Source: JBEKYD01 sp049509915 (GTDB lineage: Bacteria > Acidobacteriota > Terriglobia > Bryobacterales > Bryobacteraceae). Taken from it: a stretch of 32,210 bases of DNA. Of this stretch, positions 8,372-15,423 are shown piece after piece. The notes beneath the pieces were generated by a model. It did not search any database. It was given only the letters and a program-made list of their open reading frames with translations, and was not told the origin of the DNA. The first letter of the stretch is position 1. Every line of letters starts with the position of its first letter. The DNA lies in assembly GCA_049509915.1 (NCBI GenBank), contig JBEKZL010000083.1, forward strand, positions 1-32,210, given 5' to 3'. The position numbers and the translations under genes are program-made.

Positions 8372-8782
8372 ATGGCCGACATCTACTCGCAGGAGAAGCG
8401 GAGCGCGATCATGTCCCGCATTCGAAGTCGGGACACGCAACCGGAGAAGATCGTTCGAGCGGCCCTTCACCGGCTCGGCCTTCGCTTCCGCCTGGTTGCG
8501 AGCGATCTGCCGGGGAAGCCCGATATCGTGCTCCGGGGCAGGAGGACGGTGGTCTTTGTTAATGGCTGCTACTGGCACGGTCACGAGTGCACCAAAGGCA
8601 GATCTCGGGCGCAGGCGAACGCGGAGTTTTGGGCAAAGAAGATCGGTGACAACGTGAGCCGTGACCTGAAGAACCACGGACTGCTGACCGGCCAGGGGTG
8701 GCGCGTGGTAGTTGTGTGGGAGTGCGAAACGAAGGATATTGAGAAGTTGGATTCGAAGCTGGCCGAAGAGTTCTGTATATGA
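8372..8782 (+). CDS. vsr: Very-short-patch mismatch endonuclease Vsr
   Basis: A 136-residue Vsr nuclease, which nicks next to T:G mismatches made by deamination of 5-methylcytosine so that the lost C can be restored. Visible motifs are MSRIRSRDTQPE near the N-terminus, LPGKPDIV with catalytic D51, and NGCYWHGHEC with H69 and zinc ligands C66, H71 and C73; a further cysteine near 118 (VVWECE) completes the zinc site. The position equal to E. coli H64 is N64, a variation I believe occurs in other homologues. Its stop overlaps the methyltransferase start by ATGA (8779-8782), so the two are co-translated. The C-box lies directly before its ATG. Confidence 0.95.
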   Translation: MADIYSQEKRSAIMSRIRSRDTQPEKIVRAALHRLGLRFRLVASDLPGKPDIVLRGRRTVVFVNGCYWHGHECTKGRSRAQANAEFWAKKIGDNVSRDLKNHGLLTGQGWRVVVVWECETKDIEKLDSKLAEEFCI

Positions 8783-9930
8783 GACGCGTGTACACTTGCA
8801 TTGATTCGTTCTGTGGCGCCGGAGGCCTCGCGCTTGGCTTGCAACGGGCGGGGCTTGAGGTCCTGGTGTCTTTCGACGCCAGCGAGTGCGCCGTCGAGAC
8901 ATTCAGGCGCAACCTGTCCGAGCGATGCCTCCATGCCAAGGCAGAGGATCTGACCGGTGCAAAACTCTTCAAGGAAGCGGGCTTCGACGGTCGGCTAGAC
9001 CTGTTTGCTGGCGGGCCGCCCTGCCAGGGGTTCTCGAAACAGAAGAGAGGCGCGCACTTGGGTGACGATAGAAATGAGCTGGTCTTGGAGTTTGCGAGGT
9101 TGGTGCGCGAGACCGGCCCGAGGTTCTTTCTCCTTGAGAATGTTGACCAGCTCGGCAAGAAGCGCGGTAAGGACTTCGTGAGCCGCTTTCACACGGAACT
9201 CCGGGGATACGATCTTTACCCTCACTTTTACAACTGTGCCGACTACGGCTTGGCCCAGACCAGGGTGCGCTTCGTGATTGTCGGCAAGTCCAGGAAGGTG
9301 AAAGCCCGGTTTCAGATTCCAGGACCGACGGTTGAGAAGTGGGTCACGGTGGGCGAAGCCCTAGACGGAATCCCCGAGCCGCCGATCGACTATTCTGAGC
9401 ATCCTGAGTACCCCAACCACTATCGGGCGAAGGTGACTCCCATCAACATCGAGCGCTTCTCTCATGTGCCGCAGGGTGGCGGGTGGTGGGACATTCCAGA
9501 GAAATTGCAGCTCAGGTGCCACCAGAAGGTTGATCGGAGATCTGGCGGCTGGCCGGATGTTTACGGCAGGCTCAAGCTCGGGGGACAGGCGCCGACTATC
9601 ACGGCGGGCTTCGACAGTTTCACGCGCGGTAGATACGGCCATCCGTTGCAGGACAGGCCATTGACCCCGCGAGAGGCTGGCCGGCTTCAGGGATTCCCTG
9701 ATGACTTTCGCTTCTGCGGTACGCGTTGGGACGTTCGCTCACAGGTCGGGAACGCAGTTCCGCCGCCCTTAGGTGAGGCGATCGGCCGCGCCGTATGTCA
9801 CACGCTGATGGTCGAAGACGGCCTCGTTCAGCCGGCAGAAGATGATTTCCGGGCGGCTCCGGGGGTTGGTCTTCAGGACGCGCTGGACTTTGCCCTGGAA
9901 GATGGCGCATCCTCGCTGGTCATGCCGTGA
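8779..9930 (+). CDS. dcm: DNA (cytosine-5-)-methyltransferase of a type II R-M system
   Basis: A 383-residue m5C methyltransferase. Motif I is DSFCGAGGLALG (residues 9-20), motif IV is GGPPCQGFS with catalytic C82, motif VI is ENV (120-122), motif VIII is QTRVRFVIVG, motif IX is REAGRLQGFPD, and motif X is QVGNAVPP near residue 321. A target-recognition region of moderate size lies between VIII and IX, so a single recognition sequence is expected, but it cannot be named from sequence alone. It methylates cytosine in the site that the neighbouring endonuclease should cut. It is translationally coupled to vsr, and its stop is 1 nt from the stop of the convergent endonuclease gene. Confidence 0.95.
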   Translation: MRRVYTCIDSFCGAGGLALGLQRAGLEVLVSFDASECAVETFRRNLSERCLHAKAEDLTGAKLFKEAGFDGRLDLFAGGPPCQGFSKQKRGAHLGDDRNELVLEFARLVRETGPRFFLLENVDQLGKKRGKDFVSRFHTELRGYDLYPHFYNCADYGLAQTRVRFVIVGKSRKVKARFQIPGPTVEKWVTVGEALDGIPEPPIDYSEHPEYPNHYRAKVTPINIERFSHVPQGGGWWDIPEKLQLRCHQKVDRRSGGWPDVYGRLKLGGQAPTITAGFDSFTRGRYGHPLQDRPLTPREAGRLQGFPDDFRFCGTRWDVRSQVGNAVPPPLGEAIGRAVCHTLMVEDGLVQPAEDDFRAAPGVGLQDALDFALEDGASSLVMP

Positions 9931-9931
9931 A

Positions 9932-10846
9932 TCACAGCGAGTCCGGCTTGATGAGGGTTTCCTTCTCTTTGAAGAAGGCGCCGAAGGTCTTCACGGGGAT
10001 GTAAGGGAATGCTGTTGCGAGAGCAGCGTACTTGGCTGGAAGGTCCAGGTAATATACTCTGTCCATCCTCGCAATGAAGCGCTGGTACACGGCCCACTGA
10101 TCCGGGAGGCATATCTCGACCACTTCCAACTTTTGCAAATCCAGTTTGGTCTCGGCCAGAGCGACCAGCACTCCCTTGAATCGGCCTTCCCCGTAGACGC
10201 CGTTAAGCATGCGCTGATGGGCCCAGACCTGTACTACCCTCTCTCGCGTCGAGATTTTGACAGGCACGTGAAACTTCAGTTGGCGCGGGCCGAGGTCAAA
10301 GATGAAATCGGTGGGCAATGTCGAGCGCTCATCCTCGACCGTCAGCACTTCGACCCTGTTTCGGGGTTGGACGCCGAAGGTCAGTGCCAGTAGATGGCCC
10401 ACAAGCAGTTCGAAGTATGTGCCAGGCGTCTTCTTGTCCTGATCGGAAGTCACATCGTTGAAAGCGCAAAAGGCCATCGCCAGAGTGTATAGGAACCGGT
10501 TGCATTCATCTGCCGGAAGCCAGTCCATCGCGGGATTGGCCTTCAGCTTCTCCAGCAGCTGAGACAAGGCCTCAGGATCAGCGATGTAGAGGTCTTTGTT
10601 GACCGGGCGCGATGTGCGCCCTTTGGCGTCGTTGTGCCGGAAGGCGAAGTAGCCCTTCCCTTCGACGAGCGATTTCAAGGGCAACACCTTCGTCTCACCC
10701 GCCAAGAAAGACGCACACTCACTAACGATCTCGGCGATGAGCGCGGTGCCGTCGGCGTGTCCGAGCACCCGCTTGAGTCTCTCGTATTTGTCGAGTATGC
10801 TCCCGGCAGCGACGGTTTTGCCGGTTCTCGTCTTCTTTTTCGCCAT
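9932..10846 (-). CDS. Probable type II restriction endonuclease, PD-(D/E)xK-like
   Basis: A 304-residue protein whose role is inferred from position: downstream of a C-protein gene and convergent with vsr-methyltransferase. I do not recognise a named endonuclease family. The likely active site is E146 in TPGTYFELLVGHL, D180 in LPTDFIFDLG, and K197 in FHVPVKISTRE. This fits a PD-(D/E)xK fold in which the acidic residue before lysine has moved (VPVK instead of ExK), perhaps to E202. The ATG at 10846 (MAKKKTRTG) has an AAGG ribosome site 3 nt upstream; a TTG at 10876 would overlap the C gene. It is probably activated by the controller protein after the methyltransferase has protected the DNA. 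Confidence 0.8.
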   Translation of the reverse strand: MAKKKTRTGKTVAAGSILDKYERLKRVLGHADGTALIAEIVSECASFLAGETKVLPLKSLVEGKGYFAFRHNDAKGRTSRPVNKDLYIADPEALSQLLEKLKANPAMDWLPADECNRFLYTLAMAFCAFNDVTSDQDKKTPGTYFELLVGHLLALTFGVQPRNRVEVLTVEDERSTLPTDFIFDLGPRQLKFHVPVKISTRERVVQVWAHQRMLNGVYGEGRFKGVLVALAETKLDLQKLEVVEICLPDQWAVYQRFIARMDRVYYLDLPAKYAALATAFPYIPVKTFGAFFKEKETLIKPDSL

Positions 10847-10872
10847 TACCTTGGTTCCAGACTGTGAAAACC

Positions 10873-11109
10873 TCAATCCTTGGTGGTCTGAAAAAGATCG
10901 ACCACGCCCACGCCAAGGCCCTTGGCGATCCGCTGTAGGCTCTTAAGGGAAGGGTTGCGGAGGCCTCGCTCCACACCACCGATGTACGTCCTGTGGAGGC
11001 TTGATTTCTCAGCGAGCACCTCTTGCGAAATACCCCTGCCCTCCCGGAGACTTCTGATGCGCTTACCAACTTGGGCGAGAATCGGCTCCCGACTGCGCAC
11101 GTCTTTCAT
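10873..11109 (-). CDS. Controller (C) protein of the R-M system, XRE-type HTH
   Basis: A 78-residue single-domain protein with a full XRE/Cro helix-turn-helix: VGKRIRSLREGRGISQEVLA, then the recognition helix SSLHRTYIGGVERG and NPSLKSLQRIAKGLGVGVVD. Size and sequence match C proteins, which dimerise and bind GACT-type boxes to activate and later limit their own operon. It lies directly upstream of the endonuclease gene, 26 nt before the endonuclease ATG. No Shine-Dalgarno sequence is visible before the ATG, as in other C genes that are leaderless or weakly translated. Its operator lies 18 nt upstream. Confidence 0.92.
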   Translation of the reverse strand: MKDVRSREPILAQVGKRIRSLREGRGISQEVLAEKSSLHRTYIGGVERGLRNPSLKSLQRIAKGLGVGVVDLFQTTKD

Positions 11110-11126
11110 GATGGGGGTCTGGACAC

Positions 11127-11167
11127 TATGAGTCTACAGACTATAAGTAACACCCCCGCTGGATCAA
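11127..11167 (-). promoter_or_regulatory. Promoter and double C-box of the C-R operon
   Basis: Read on the minus strand: TTGATC (-35, 11162-11167), a 16-nt spacer, TATAGT (-10, 11140-11145). The -10 is embedded in a near-palindrome with halves ACTTATAGTC and GACTCATAGT separated by tgta, ending at 11126. The inner arms AGTCT/AGACT are perfectly inverted. The half-site facing the promoter is shared with the vsr promoter. Overlap with the -10 fits autoregulation by the C protein. Confidence 0.75.
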
Positions 11168-11277
11168 CTGGCTGGAACTGCGGTCGGTAGTCGGTCTTAT
11201 GGGACCCGGCGAAAGACTAAGGAAATTTAGCGAAAATAGGCGCGTACTTTCCCAGCCAAACGCGTCACGATTCAATC

Positions 11278-11299
11278 AGCCGCCCTTCAGACGGCGGCT
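11278..11299 (+). other. Stem-loop before the 11317 gene
   Basis: agccgcc (11278-11284) pairs perfectly with ggcggct (11293-11299) around an 8-nt loop. It ends 17 nt before the ATG at 11317, where it may act as an RNA leader structure. There is no T-run after it, so it is not a standard terminator. The stretch 11168-11277 holds no gene. Confidence 0.4.
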
Positions 11300-11316
11300 G
11301 GAAGAGAGATTCTGAG

Positions 11317-11460
11317 ATGAAGAAAGGCGATAGGGTTCGGAGCAAGGCGACTGGCGAGCTGGGCACGGTGACGATGGGTGGACAGACCATCGTCCAGGTG
11401 AAGTTCGACGGCGGTCTCAAGCTGGCCCGCTTCGTGAAGGATCTGGAGGTAGTGCGATGA
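11317..11460 (+). CDS. Small KOW/SH3-like protein (47 residues)
   Basis: A 47-residue ORF beginning MKKGDRVRSKATGELGTV and ending FVKDLEVVR. The pattern 'GD-V-s...tG--GtV' followed by alternating hydrophobic strands (TIVQVKFDG) is that of a small beta-barrel such as a KOW or SH3-like domain. Its stop overlaps the next start by ATGA (11457-11460), which supports it as a real, co-translated gene. Function is unknown; nucleic-acid or protein binding is a guess from the fold. Confidence 0.65.
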   Translation: MKKGDRVRSKATGELGTVTMGGQTIVQVKFDGGLKLARFVKDLEVVR

Positions 11461-12008
11461 CGATGACAGCAACGAAGAAGGTACGCAAGGCCGTTGTAAA
11501 CGGCGCCGAGCACACCGACGCCAGTCTGGCGGCGATGAAGACGACGGAGGTCACTGGCTTGGTGGCCGCGATCAGGGGCGACGGCAAGACGCCCAAACCA
11601 GCAACCAAGGCCAAGGCTATCGAGTTGTTCTGGCAGGCTGCGGAGCGGCTCCCGAAGACCCCAGAGGCTCCCAAGGTCCCCGAGGTGCAAGACGCCAAGG
11701 CCGCGGCCCCCGGCGCGAAGAAGGGCGTCCAGGGCTCCGTTAAGGCAGCCCCGGACAAGGCGCCCAAGGTCAAAAGGTACGCCGTCCAGATCGACGGCCC
11801 CGAGCGGCTGGCGAAGGTGCAGGCCATGACCCCCTTCGCGCGTCGGCTTGCTGAGGAGATCAGGGACGCCGGCAGGCCGCTCTCGATGGCCGAGTGCGCG
11901 GCCATCGCGGCCAAGACGAGCAAGTCCGGGCGGCCCGACAAGCTGGTCGCGTGGCACTTCTGCAAGATCTACCGGCCGGCCGGGATACTGGTCGAGTCGC
12001 GGGGATGA
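11457..12008 (+). CDS. Unknown protein with Lys/Ala/Pro-rich linker and winged-helix-like C-terminus
   Basis: A 183-residue protein of three parts: a short N-terminal helical region (to about residue 65, including KATKAKAIELFWQAAERLPK), a low-complexity Ala/Lys/Pro linker (about 66-105), and a C-terminal domain (FARRLAEEIRDAGRPLSMAE and KTSKSGRPDKLVAWHFCKIY) that reads like a winged helix. Coupled by ATGA to the small KOW-like gene and followed 12 nt later by the second tyrosine recombinase. I do not recognise the family. The linker and basic charge suggest a DNA-associated accessory protein, possibly for the recombinase; this is inference. Confidence 0.7.
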   Translation: MTMTATKKVRKAVVNGAEHTDASLAAMKTTEVTGLVAAIRGDGKTPKPATKAKAIELFWQAAERLPKTPEAPKVPEVQDAKAAAPGAKKGVQGSVKAAPDKAPKVKRYAVQIDGPERLAKVQAMTPFARRLAEEIRDAGRPLSMAECAAIAAKTSKSGRPDKLVAWHFCKIYRPAGILVESRG

Positions 12009-12020
12009 CAGGGGAGCATA

Positions 12021-12941
12021 ATGCCAACTACCGAATCCTGCACAGTCGCGCTGGTGGCTCCTCCCGACCCGCTGCGAGTCCTCAAGTCTCTCGTGCTGGA
12101 CGCGGTCTCTTCCCCGCTGACGAAGAGACAATATGAAATCGCGCTGGACCGCTTCATCGCGTGGGCTGCGGGGCGGGCGTTCTGCAAGCCGCTGGTGAAC
12201 CAGTACCGCGCGCACCTGGAGGGGCGGGGCTTCTCGCCCTCCACCATCAACCAGGCGCTCAGCGCGATACGGCGGCTCGGGTTCGAGGCGGCCGACGCCG
12301 GGATGCTGAACCCCGACGTCGCCGCGGCCGTCGGCAGGGTCAAGGGCGTGCGCCGCGAGGGCCGACGCACTGGCAACTGGCTCACGAAGGAGCAGGCCCG
12401 CTTGCTGCTGGCGGCGCCCGACGCCTCGACGTTCACCGGCAAGCGGGACCGGGCTCTGCTCGCCGTCCTGCTCGGGACCGGGCTCCGGCGTAACGAGGCG
12501 CGCGACCTGACGGTGGAGCACGTGCAGATGAGGGACGCGCGCTGGTGCATCGTGGACCTCGTCGGCAAGCAGGGCAAGGCGCGCACCGTCCCGATGGCAG
12601 CATGGACCAAGCACGCCATCGACGAGTGGACCGCGGCGGCGGGCATCTCGGATGGCAGGGTCTTCAGGCCGGTGCGCTGCAACGGCACGCTGGCGGGCGA
12701 CCGGCTGTCGCCGCAGACGATATTCAGGATCGTGCTGGAGCACTCCGGCAGAGTGGGCGTCCAGATCCGTCCGCACGACGCGAGGCGCACCTTCGCGCGG
12801 CTGGCGTTCTACGGCGGGTCGGGAATGGAGCAGGTCTCGCTAAGCCTGGGCCACTCGTCGGTGACGGTCACCGAGCGGTACATCGGCGTTCGCCTGGACC
12901 TCGCGGACGCGCCATGCGATCACCTCGGCATCAGTCTCTGA
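12021..12941 (+). CDS. Tyrosine recombinase, XerC/D-like (second recombinase of the island)
   Basis: A 306-residue recombinase with a SAM-like N-terminal domain (KRQYEIALDRFIAWAAGRAF) and a full catalytic domain: first arginine in GTGLRRNEARDL, lysine in GKQGKARTVPM, HxxR in RPHDARRTFARLA, and histidine plus tyrosine in LGHSSVTVTERYIG (tyrosine near residue 287). All catalytic residues are present, so it should be active. A good ribosome site (ggggag) lies 5 nt before the ATG. It is not next to either att site, unlike the integrase at 20263, so it probably acts elsewhere: resolving dimers, inverting DNA, or moving cassettes. A CCCTAT...ATAGGG stem (12948-12977) follows its stop. Confidence 0.9.
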   Translation: MPTTESCTVALVAPPDPLRVLKSLVLDAVSSPLTKRQYEIALDRFIAWAAGRAFCKPLVNQYRAHLEGRGFSPSTINQALSAIRRLGFEAADAGMLNPDVAAAVGRVKGVRREGRRTGNWLTKEQARLLLAAPDASTFTGKRDRALLAVLLGTGLRRNEARDLTVEHVQMRDARWCIVDLVGKQGKARTVPMAAWTKHAIDEWTAAAGISDGRVFRPVRCNGTLAGDRLSPQTIFRIVLEHSGRVGVQIRPHDARRTFARLAFYGGSGMEQVSLSLGHSSVTVTERYIGVRLDLADAPCDHLGISL

Positions 12942-13001
12942 AACGGCCCTATAATCAGGGTTCGGCATCCGATAGGGTGCTGATGGACAGGGCGGTGCGC
13001 A

Positions 13002-13472
13002 ATGGACTGGAAGGACGCTTTCACGGCGGCCGGGATCGCCGTCACTCTCTTGCTCGGCGTCTGGAACGCGGTCGGCAACTACAGGACCTCGCGCCGGACC
13101 AACTTCATCAACACCGTGACCAGCCAGCGGGTCAAGTGGATCGAGCAACTGCGCCAGGACATCTCCGCGTTCTCCGGCCTCGTCCACACGTGGTACTTCT
13201 CCGCGCAGGGAAAGCCGCAGGAGTACGAGGTGGTCAAGGAGATCGACCGGCTGCGGCACGTCATTCGCTTGCGCCTGAATCCAGCGGGCGAACACGACGG
13301 GCGGATCGAAGCGCTGCTGGAAGAGATCCCCAAGCTGACCGCCGCCGTCGATGCCGACAAACTCACCGCCGCTCTCAACGAGCTCACGGTGGAGTCGCAG
13401 CGGTTGTTGAAGGAAGAGTGGGAGAAGGTCAAGGACGAGGCGGAGCGCGGAAAGCTCAAGCGGGCGGGCTAG
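13002..13472 (+). CDS. Membrane-anchored coiled-coil protein, unknown function
   Basis: A 156-residue protein with one N-terminal membrane helix (AGIAVTLLLGVWNAVGNY, about residues 9-26), a conserved-looking block (FINTVTSQRVKWIEQLRQDI) and a long charged helical tail. Orientation with a large cytoplasmic domain is likely from the charges after the helix (RTSRR). Small proteins of this shape are common as unannotated genes in many bacteria. It starts with ATG at 13002 with only a weak AGGG upstream. A hairpin with the TTATGC motif begins 5 nt after its stop. No function can be assigned. Confidence 0.75.
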   Translation: MDWKDAFTAAGIAVTLLLGVWNAVGNYRTSRRTNFINTVTSQRVKWIEQLRQDISAFSGLVHTWYFSAQGKPQEYEVVKEIDRLRHVIRLRLNPAGEHDGRIEALLEEIPKLTAAVDADKLTAALNELTVESQRLLKEEWEKVKDEAERGKLKRAG

Positions 13473-13477
13473 CGTTT

Positions 13478-13511
13478 GCAGGGTCTCGTAGCTGAGTTTA
13501 TGCGTCCCTGC
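13478..13511 (+). repeat. Post-gene hairpin, copy 1 (TTATGC family)
   Basis: GCAGGG (13478-13483) pairs with CCCTGC (13506-13511); TTATGC sits at 13498-13503, two bases before the right arm. It begins 5 nt after the stop of the 13002 gene. Related hairpins follow the next two genes. Confidence 0.6.
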
Positions 13512-13804
13512 GGCGGTAGTCTAAATCTGGGCCGAAAACGACGCCGCAAAATACTTCGGATAAAACGCTCTCGAACTACCTTGTCGGCTGAAAGGCGCTT
13601 CGCAAGTGACTGAAAAGTGGTTCTAGCCAGCCGGCCCGGCCCAAAAAAATAGCACGCATCATCATCGCTCGCAAGCCCGTCGCGAGCGCTCGCAAACACA
13701 AAATAATGTCATTTACAGACAGCGCAGAGTAACTTAGCATCGACTTGTGAGGCTTGATCGAAACAAGAGAAAAGAGCCTCCAAGAAAGGAAGAGAGACAG
13801 GACA
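13512..13804. other. Gene-free stretch with small repeats
   Basis: No supportable ORF. It holds GCTCGCAA twice (13667 and 13688) around GCGAGC (13682-13687), which can pair with the first copy, and a GC-rich run followed by seven A (ccggcccggcccaaaaaaa near 13630-13649). Base composition is lower in GC than the surrounding island. Confidence 0.45.
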
Positions 13805-14104
13805 TTGACCAAACCAAAATTCGGAGCGGACCCCGGCCGCAGAGCCGGGAACCGCGAGATGCTCTGCAAGACCATGGACTACCTGGTAACGCGGAAGGCG
13901 GTCAGACCCGAGGACGCGGCGTCCTTCGCGAGGCTCCCGGACGAGGACCTGACAGAGCGCGTGATCGCGATCTTTCTGCGCGAGATACTCAGCCTCGAAC
14001 TCAAGATGGAGGCCGCCGCGGACACGCTGCGAGAGGCAGACAAGTTCCTCGAACTTATTCAACAACAGGCGGAGGCCGAGGAGAAGATGGAGAAGGCCGC
14101 ATAA
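13805..14104 (+). CDS. Small unknown helical protein
   Basis: A 99-residue protein if read from the TTG at 13805 (MTKPKFGADPG); an in-frame TTG at 13754 would add 17 charged residues. The 13805 start is preferred because an AG-rich ribosome-like stretch (aggaagagagacagga) lies directly before it. The product is almost entirely helical and acidic, ending in a coiled-coil-like tail (QQQAEAEEKMEKAA). I do not recognise it. It is followed 10 nt after its stop by hairpin copy 2 and sits between two other genes with the same arrangement. Confidence 0.6.
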   Translation: MTKPKFGADPGRRAGNREMLCKTMDYLVTRKAVRPEDAASFARLPDEDLTERVIAIFLREILSLELKMEAAADTLREADKFLELIQQQAEAEEKMEKAA

Positions 14105-14114
14105 ATCGCGGTGT

Positions 14115-14169
14115 GCGGCAGGGGGAGCATTTGCGGGCGCCCACGCGTCGCTTTATGCACCCCCGCCGC
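14115..14169 (+). repeat. Post-gene hairpin, copy 2 (TTATGC family)
   Basis: GCGGC-A-GGGGG (14115-14125) pairs with CCCCCGCCGC (14160-14169) with a single bulged A; TTATGC at 14153-14158 stands one base before the right arm. The strongest of the three stems. It lies between the stop at 14104 and the ribosome site of the 14193 gene. Confidence 0.65.
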
Positions 14170-14192
14170 GCCGCCAATCTGAAAGGAGGCAA

Positions 14193-14846
14193 GTGAACAT
14201 AGATGAGGTGAATGAGAACATACTCGAAGACCTCGCGAGCCAGCACCGCTCGTACTTCGTGACCGGCATGCACAGCGAGATCCTGGACCAGGCCGACTTG
14301 GCCGAGGTCGTCCTCTACGCCTACGGCGCGCACGCTGGAGGCGAGGACGCCGAGGAGTTCCGGAGCGAGCTTGCAGTCAGGGAGCACGAGGGGAACGCCG
14401 ACTGCGAGATCTCGCGCCACTTCTGGCGCGGGGTCTGCGAGGCGAGGCGGGCAGAGTTCGGCGTCCACTTCAACAAGAAGCAGCGGCAGAGGACGGCGAC
14501 GACCGGGCACCCCTACCCGAAGTTCAAGGTGCGCGGGACGCAGCTACTGCTGGGCCGGCTCTACGACTTCTTCCTGAAATATTCCGCGTTCCCCGACGTG
14601 GCGAGCGAGCACTTCGAGGAGCAGATCGACAGCGAGAAGGGGTTCGTCCTGCTGACCGGGATGCCCGCCAAGAAGGCCGTCTACAGCCTGTACAACGGAG
14701 CCCACATCGGCAGCCGCCTGGAGAAGGCCCGCGAGGTTATGGACTGGAGGCCGCTGAGCGGCTGGGACATCGGCGCGGGGCCGTGGGCCCAGAACCCGCG
14801 AGTCCCCGACCTGTCGAAGATCAAGCAGGTGCCGCCGGTCGTCTAG
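14193..14846 (+). CDS. Unknown soluble protein (217 residues)
   Basis: A 217-residue protein starting at GTG 14193 with a strong ribosome site (gaaaggagg, 3 nt before). Clear segments are DLASQHRSYFVTGMHSEILD at the N-terminus, a basic middle (FNKKQRQRTATTGHPYPKFK), a hydrophobic helix (QLLLGRLYDFFLKYSAFPD) and a C-terminal block with SLYNGAHIGSRLEKAREVMD. No family is recognised, and no nuclease, ATPase or toxin motif is visible. It is the last gene of the rightward block, converging on the minus-strand operon; the two stops are 28 bp apart with hairpin copy 3 between and over them. Confidence 0.72.
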   Translation: MNIDEVNENILEDLASQHRSYFVTGMHSEILDQADLAEVVLYAYGAHAGGEDAEEFRSELAVREHEGNADCEISRHFWRGVCEARRAEFGVHFNKKQRQRTATTGHPYPKFKVRGTQLLLGRLYDFFLKYSAFPDVASEHFEEQIDSEKGFVLLTGMPAKKAVYSLYNGAHIGSRLEKAREVMDWRPLSGWDIGAGPWAQNPRVPDLSKIKQVPPVV

Positions 14847-14850
14847 CGGC

Positions 14851-14890
14851 GCCGCAGGCTCCCATGCGCCGTCTTATGCGTCCCTGCCGC
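14851..14890 (+). repeat. Post-gene hairpin, copy 3 (TTATGC family)
   Basis: GCCGCAGG (14851-14858) pairs with CCTGCCGC (14883-14890) with one mismatch; TTATGC lies at 14874-14879. It begins 4 nt after the stop of the 14193 gene and its right half covers the last codons and stop of the convergent gene at 14874. Confidence 0.55.
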
Positions 14891-15419
14891 TCGGTAGCTC
14901 GGGCCGGTAGTCCGGCTCGTCGAGGCCGCGCTCAAGCCGCGCCTCCGCGCTCTGCTCGATGATGATGGCCTCCAGCCGCTCCACGATGATGTCGTCGCTC
15001 ATCAGCCGGATGCACAAGTCGTTCTGGTGATCGACCCTCACCGCGTCACCGTCCGGGCCCGACACCTCGACGGCCGAGAGCTTCGGGTAGACGTAGGGCA
15101 GCAGCGCCTTGGCGCAGTCCGTTCGCAGGTCGAGCGGCACCTTCTCGTCGCTCATCGTCTTCGCCAGCATTTCCACCGGGTCCGCGCCGTGCTCCTCCAG
15201 GATCTGGCGCGCGTGCACAGTCCGCTTGTTCGGCGTGCCCGGCACTCGGCCGCCGGTCCTCGGGTAGCCGGCTGGGCGGCCGCCCCGGTCCAGGCTGGCG
15301 CCGGCGCGGAGCTCCTTGATGCGGCTGATGGACACGCCGTGCCGAGCCGCCAGGACCCGCGTGGGCTCCTGGCTGGCGCGGATCGCGGCGGTCTCGACGG
15401 CTGTGAGCTTCGCAGGCAT
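14874..15419 (-). CDS. HTH protein resembling phage terminase small subunits
   Basis: A 181-residue protein. Residues 1-38 form a helix-turn-helix module (KLTAVETAAIRASQEPTRVL then AARHGVSISRIKELRAG). Next comes GGRPAGYPRTGGRVPGTPNK, the 'GRP.G.PNK' stretch often found in phage small terminase-like proteins, and LRTDCAKALLPYVYPKLSAV, which also recurs in them. The tail is acidic. Small terminase subunits recognise packaging sites on DNA; no large subunit is encoded here, which would fit a satellite that redirects a helper's packaging motor. That role is inference. It is the last gene of a nine-gene leftward operon, 4 nt after the previous one. Confidence 0.6.
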   Translation of the reverse strand: MPAKLTAVETAAIRASQEPTRVLAARHGVSISRIKELRAGASLDRGGRPAGYPRTGGRVPGTPNKRTVHARQILEEHGADPVEMLAKTMSDEKVPLDLRTDCAKALLPYVYPKLSAVEVSGPDGDAVRVDHQNDLCIRLMSDDIIVERLEAIIIEQSAEARLERGLDEPDYRPELPSGRDA

Positions 15420-15423
15420 CGCC

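Noticed and set aside
13469..13699. Minus-strand frame whose end contains the hairpin motif
   Set aside because: No homology, no ribosome site, and the sequence is explained by the hairpin repeat and AT-richer spacer.
13478..14890. True integron attC sites
   Set aside because: The hairpins lack RYYYAAC and GTTRRRY cores and extrahelical-base layout, so they are reported only as a hairpin family.
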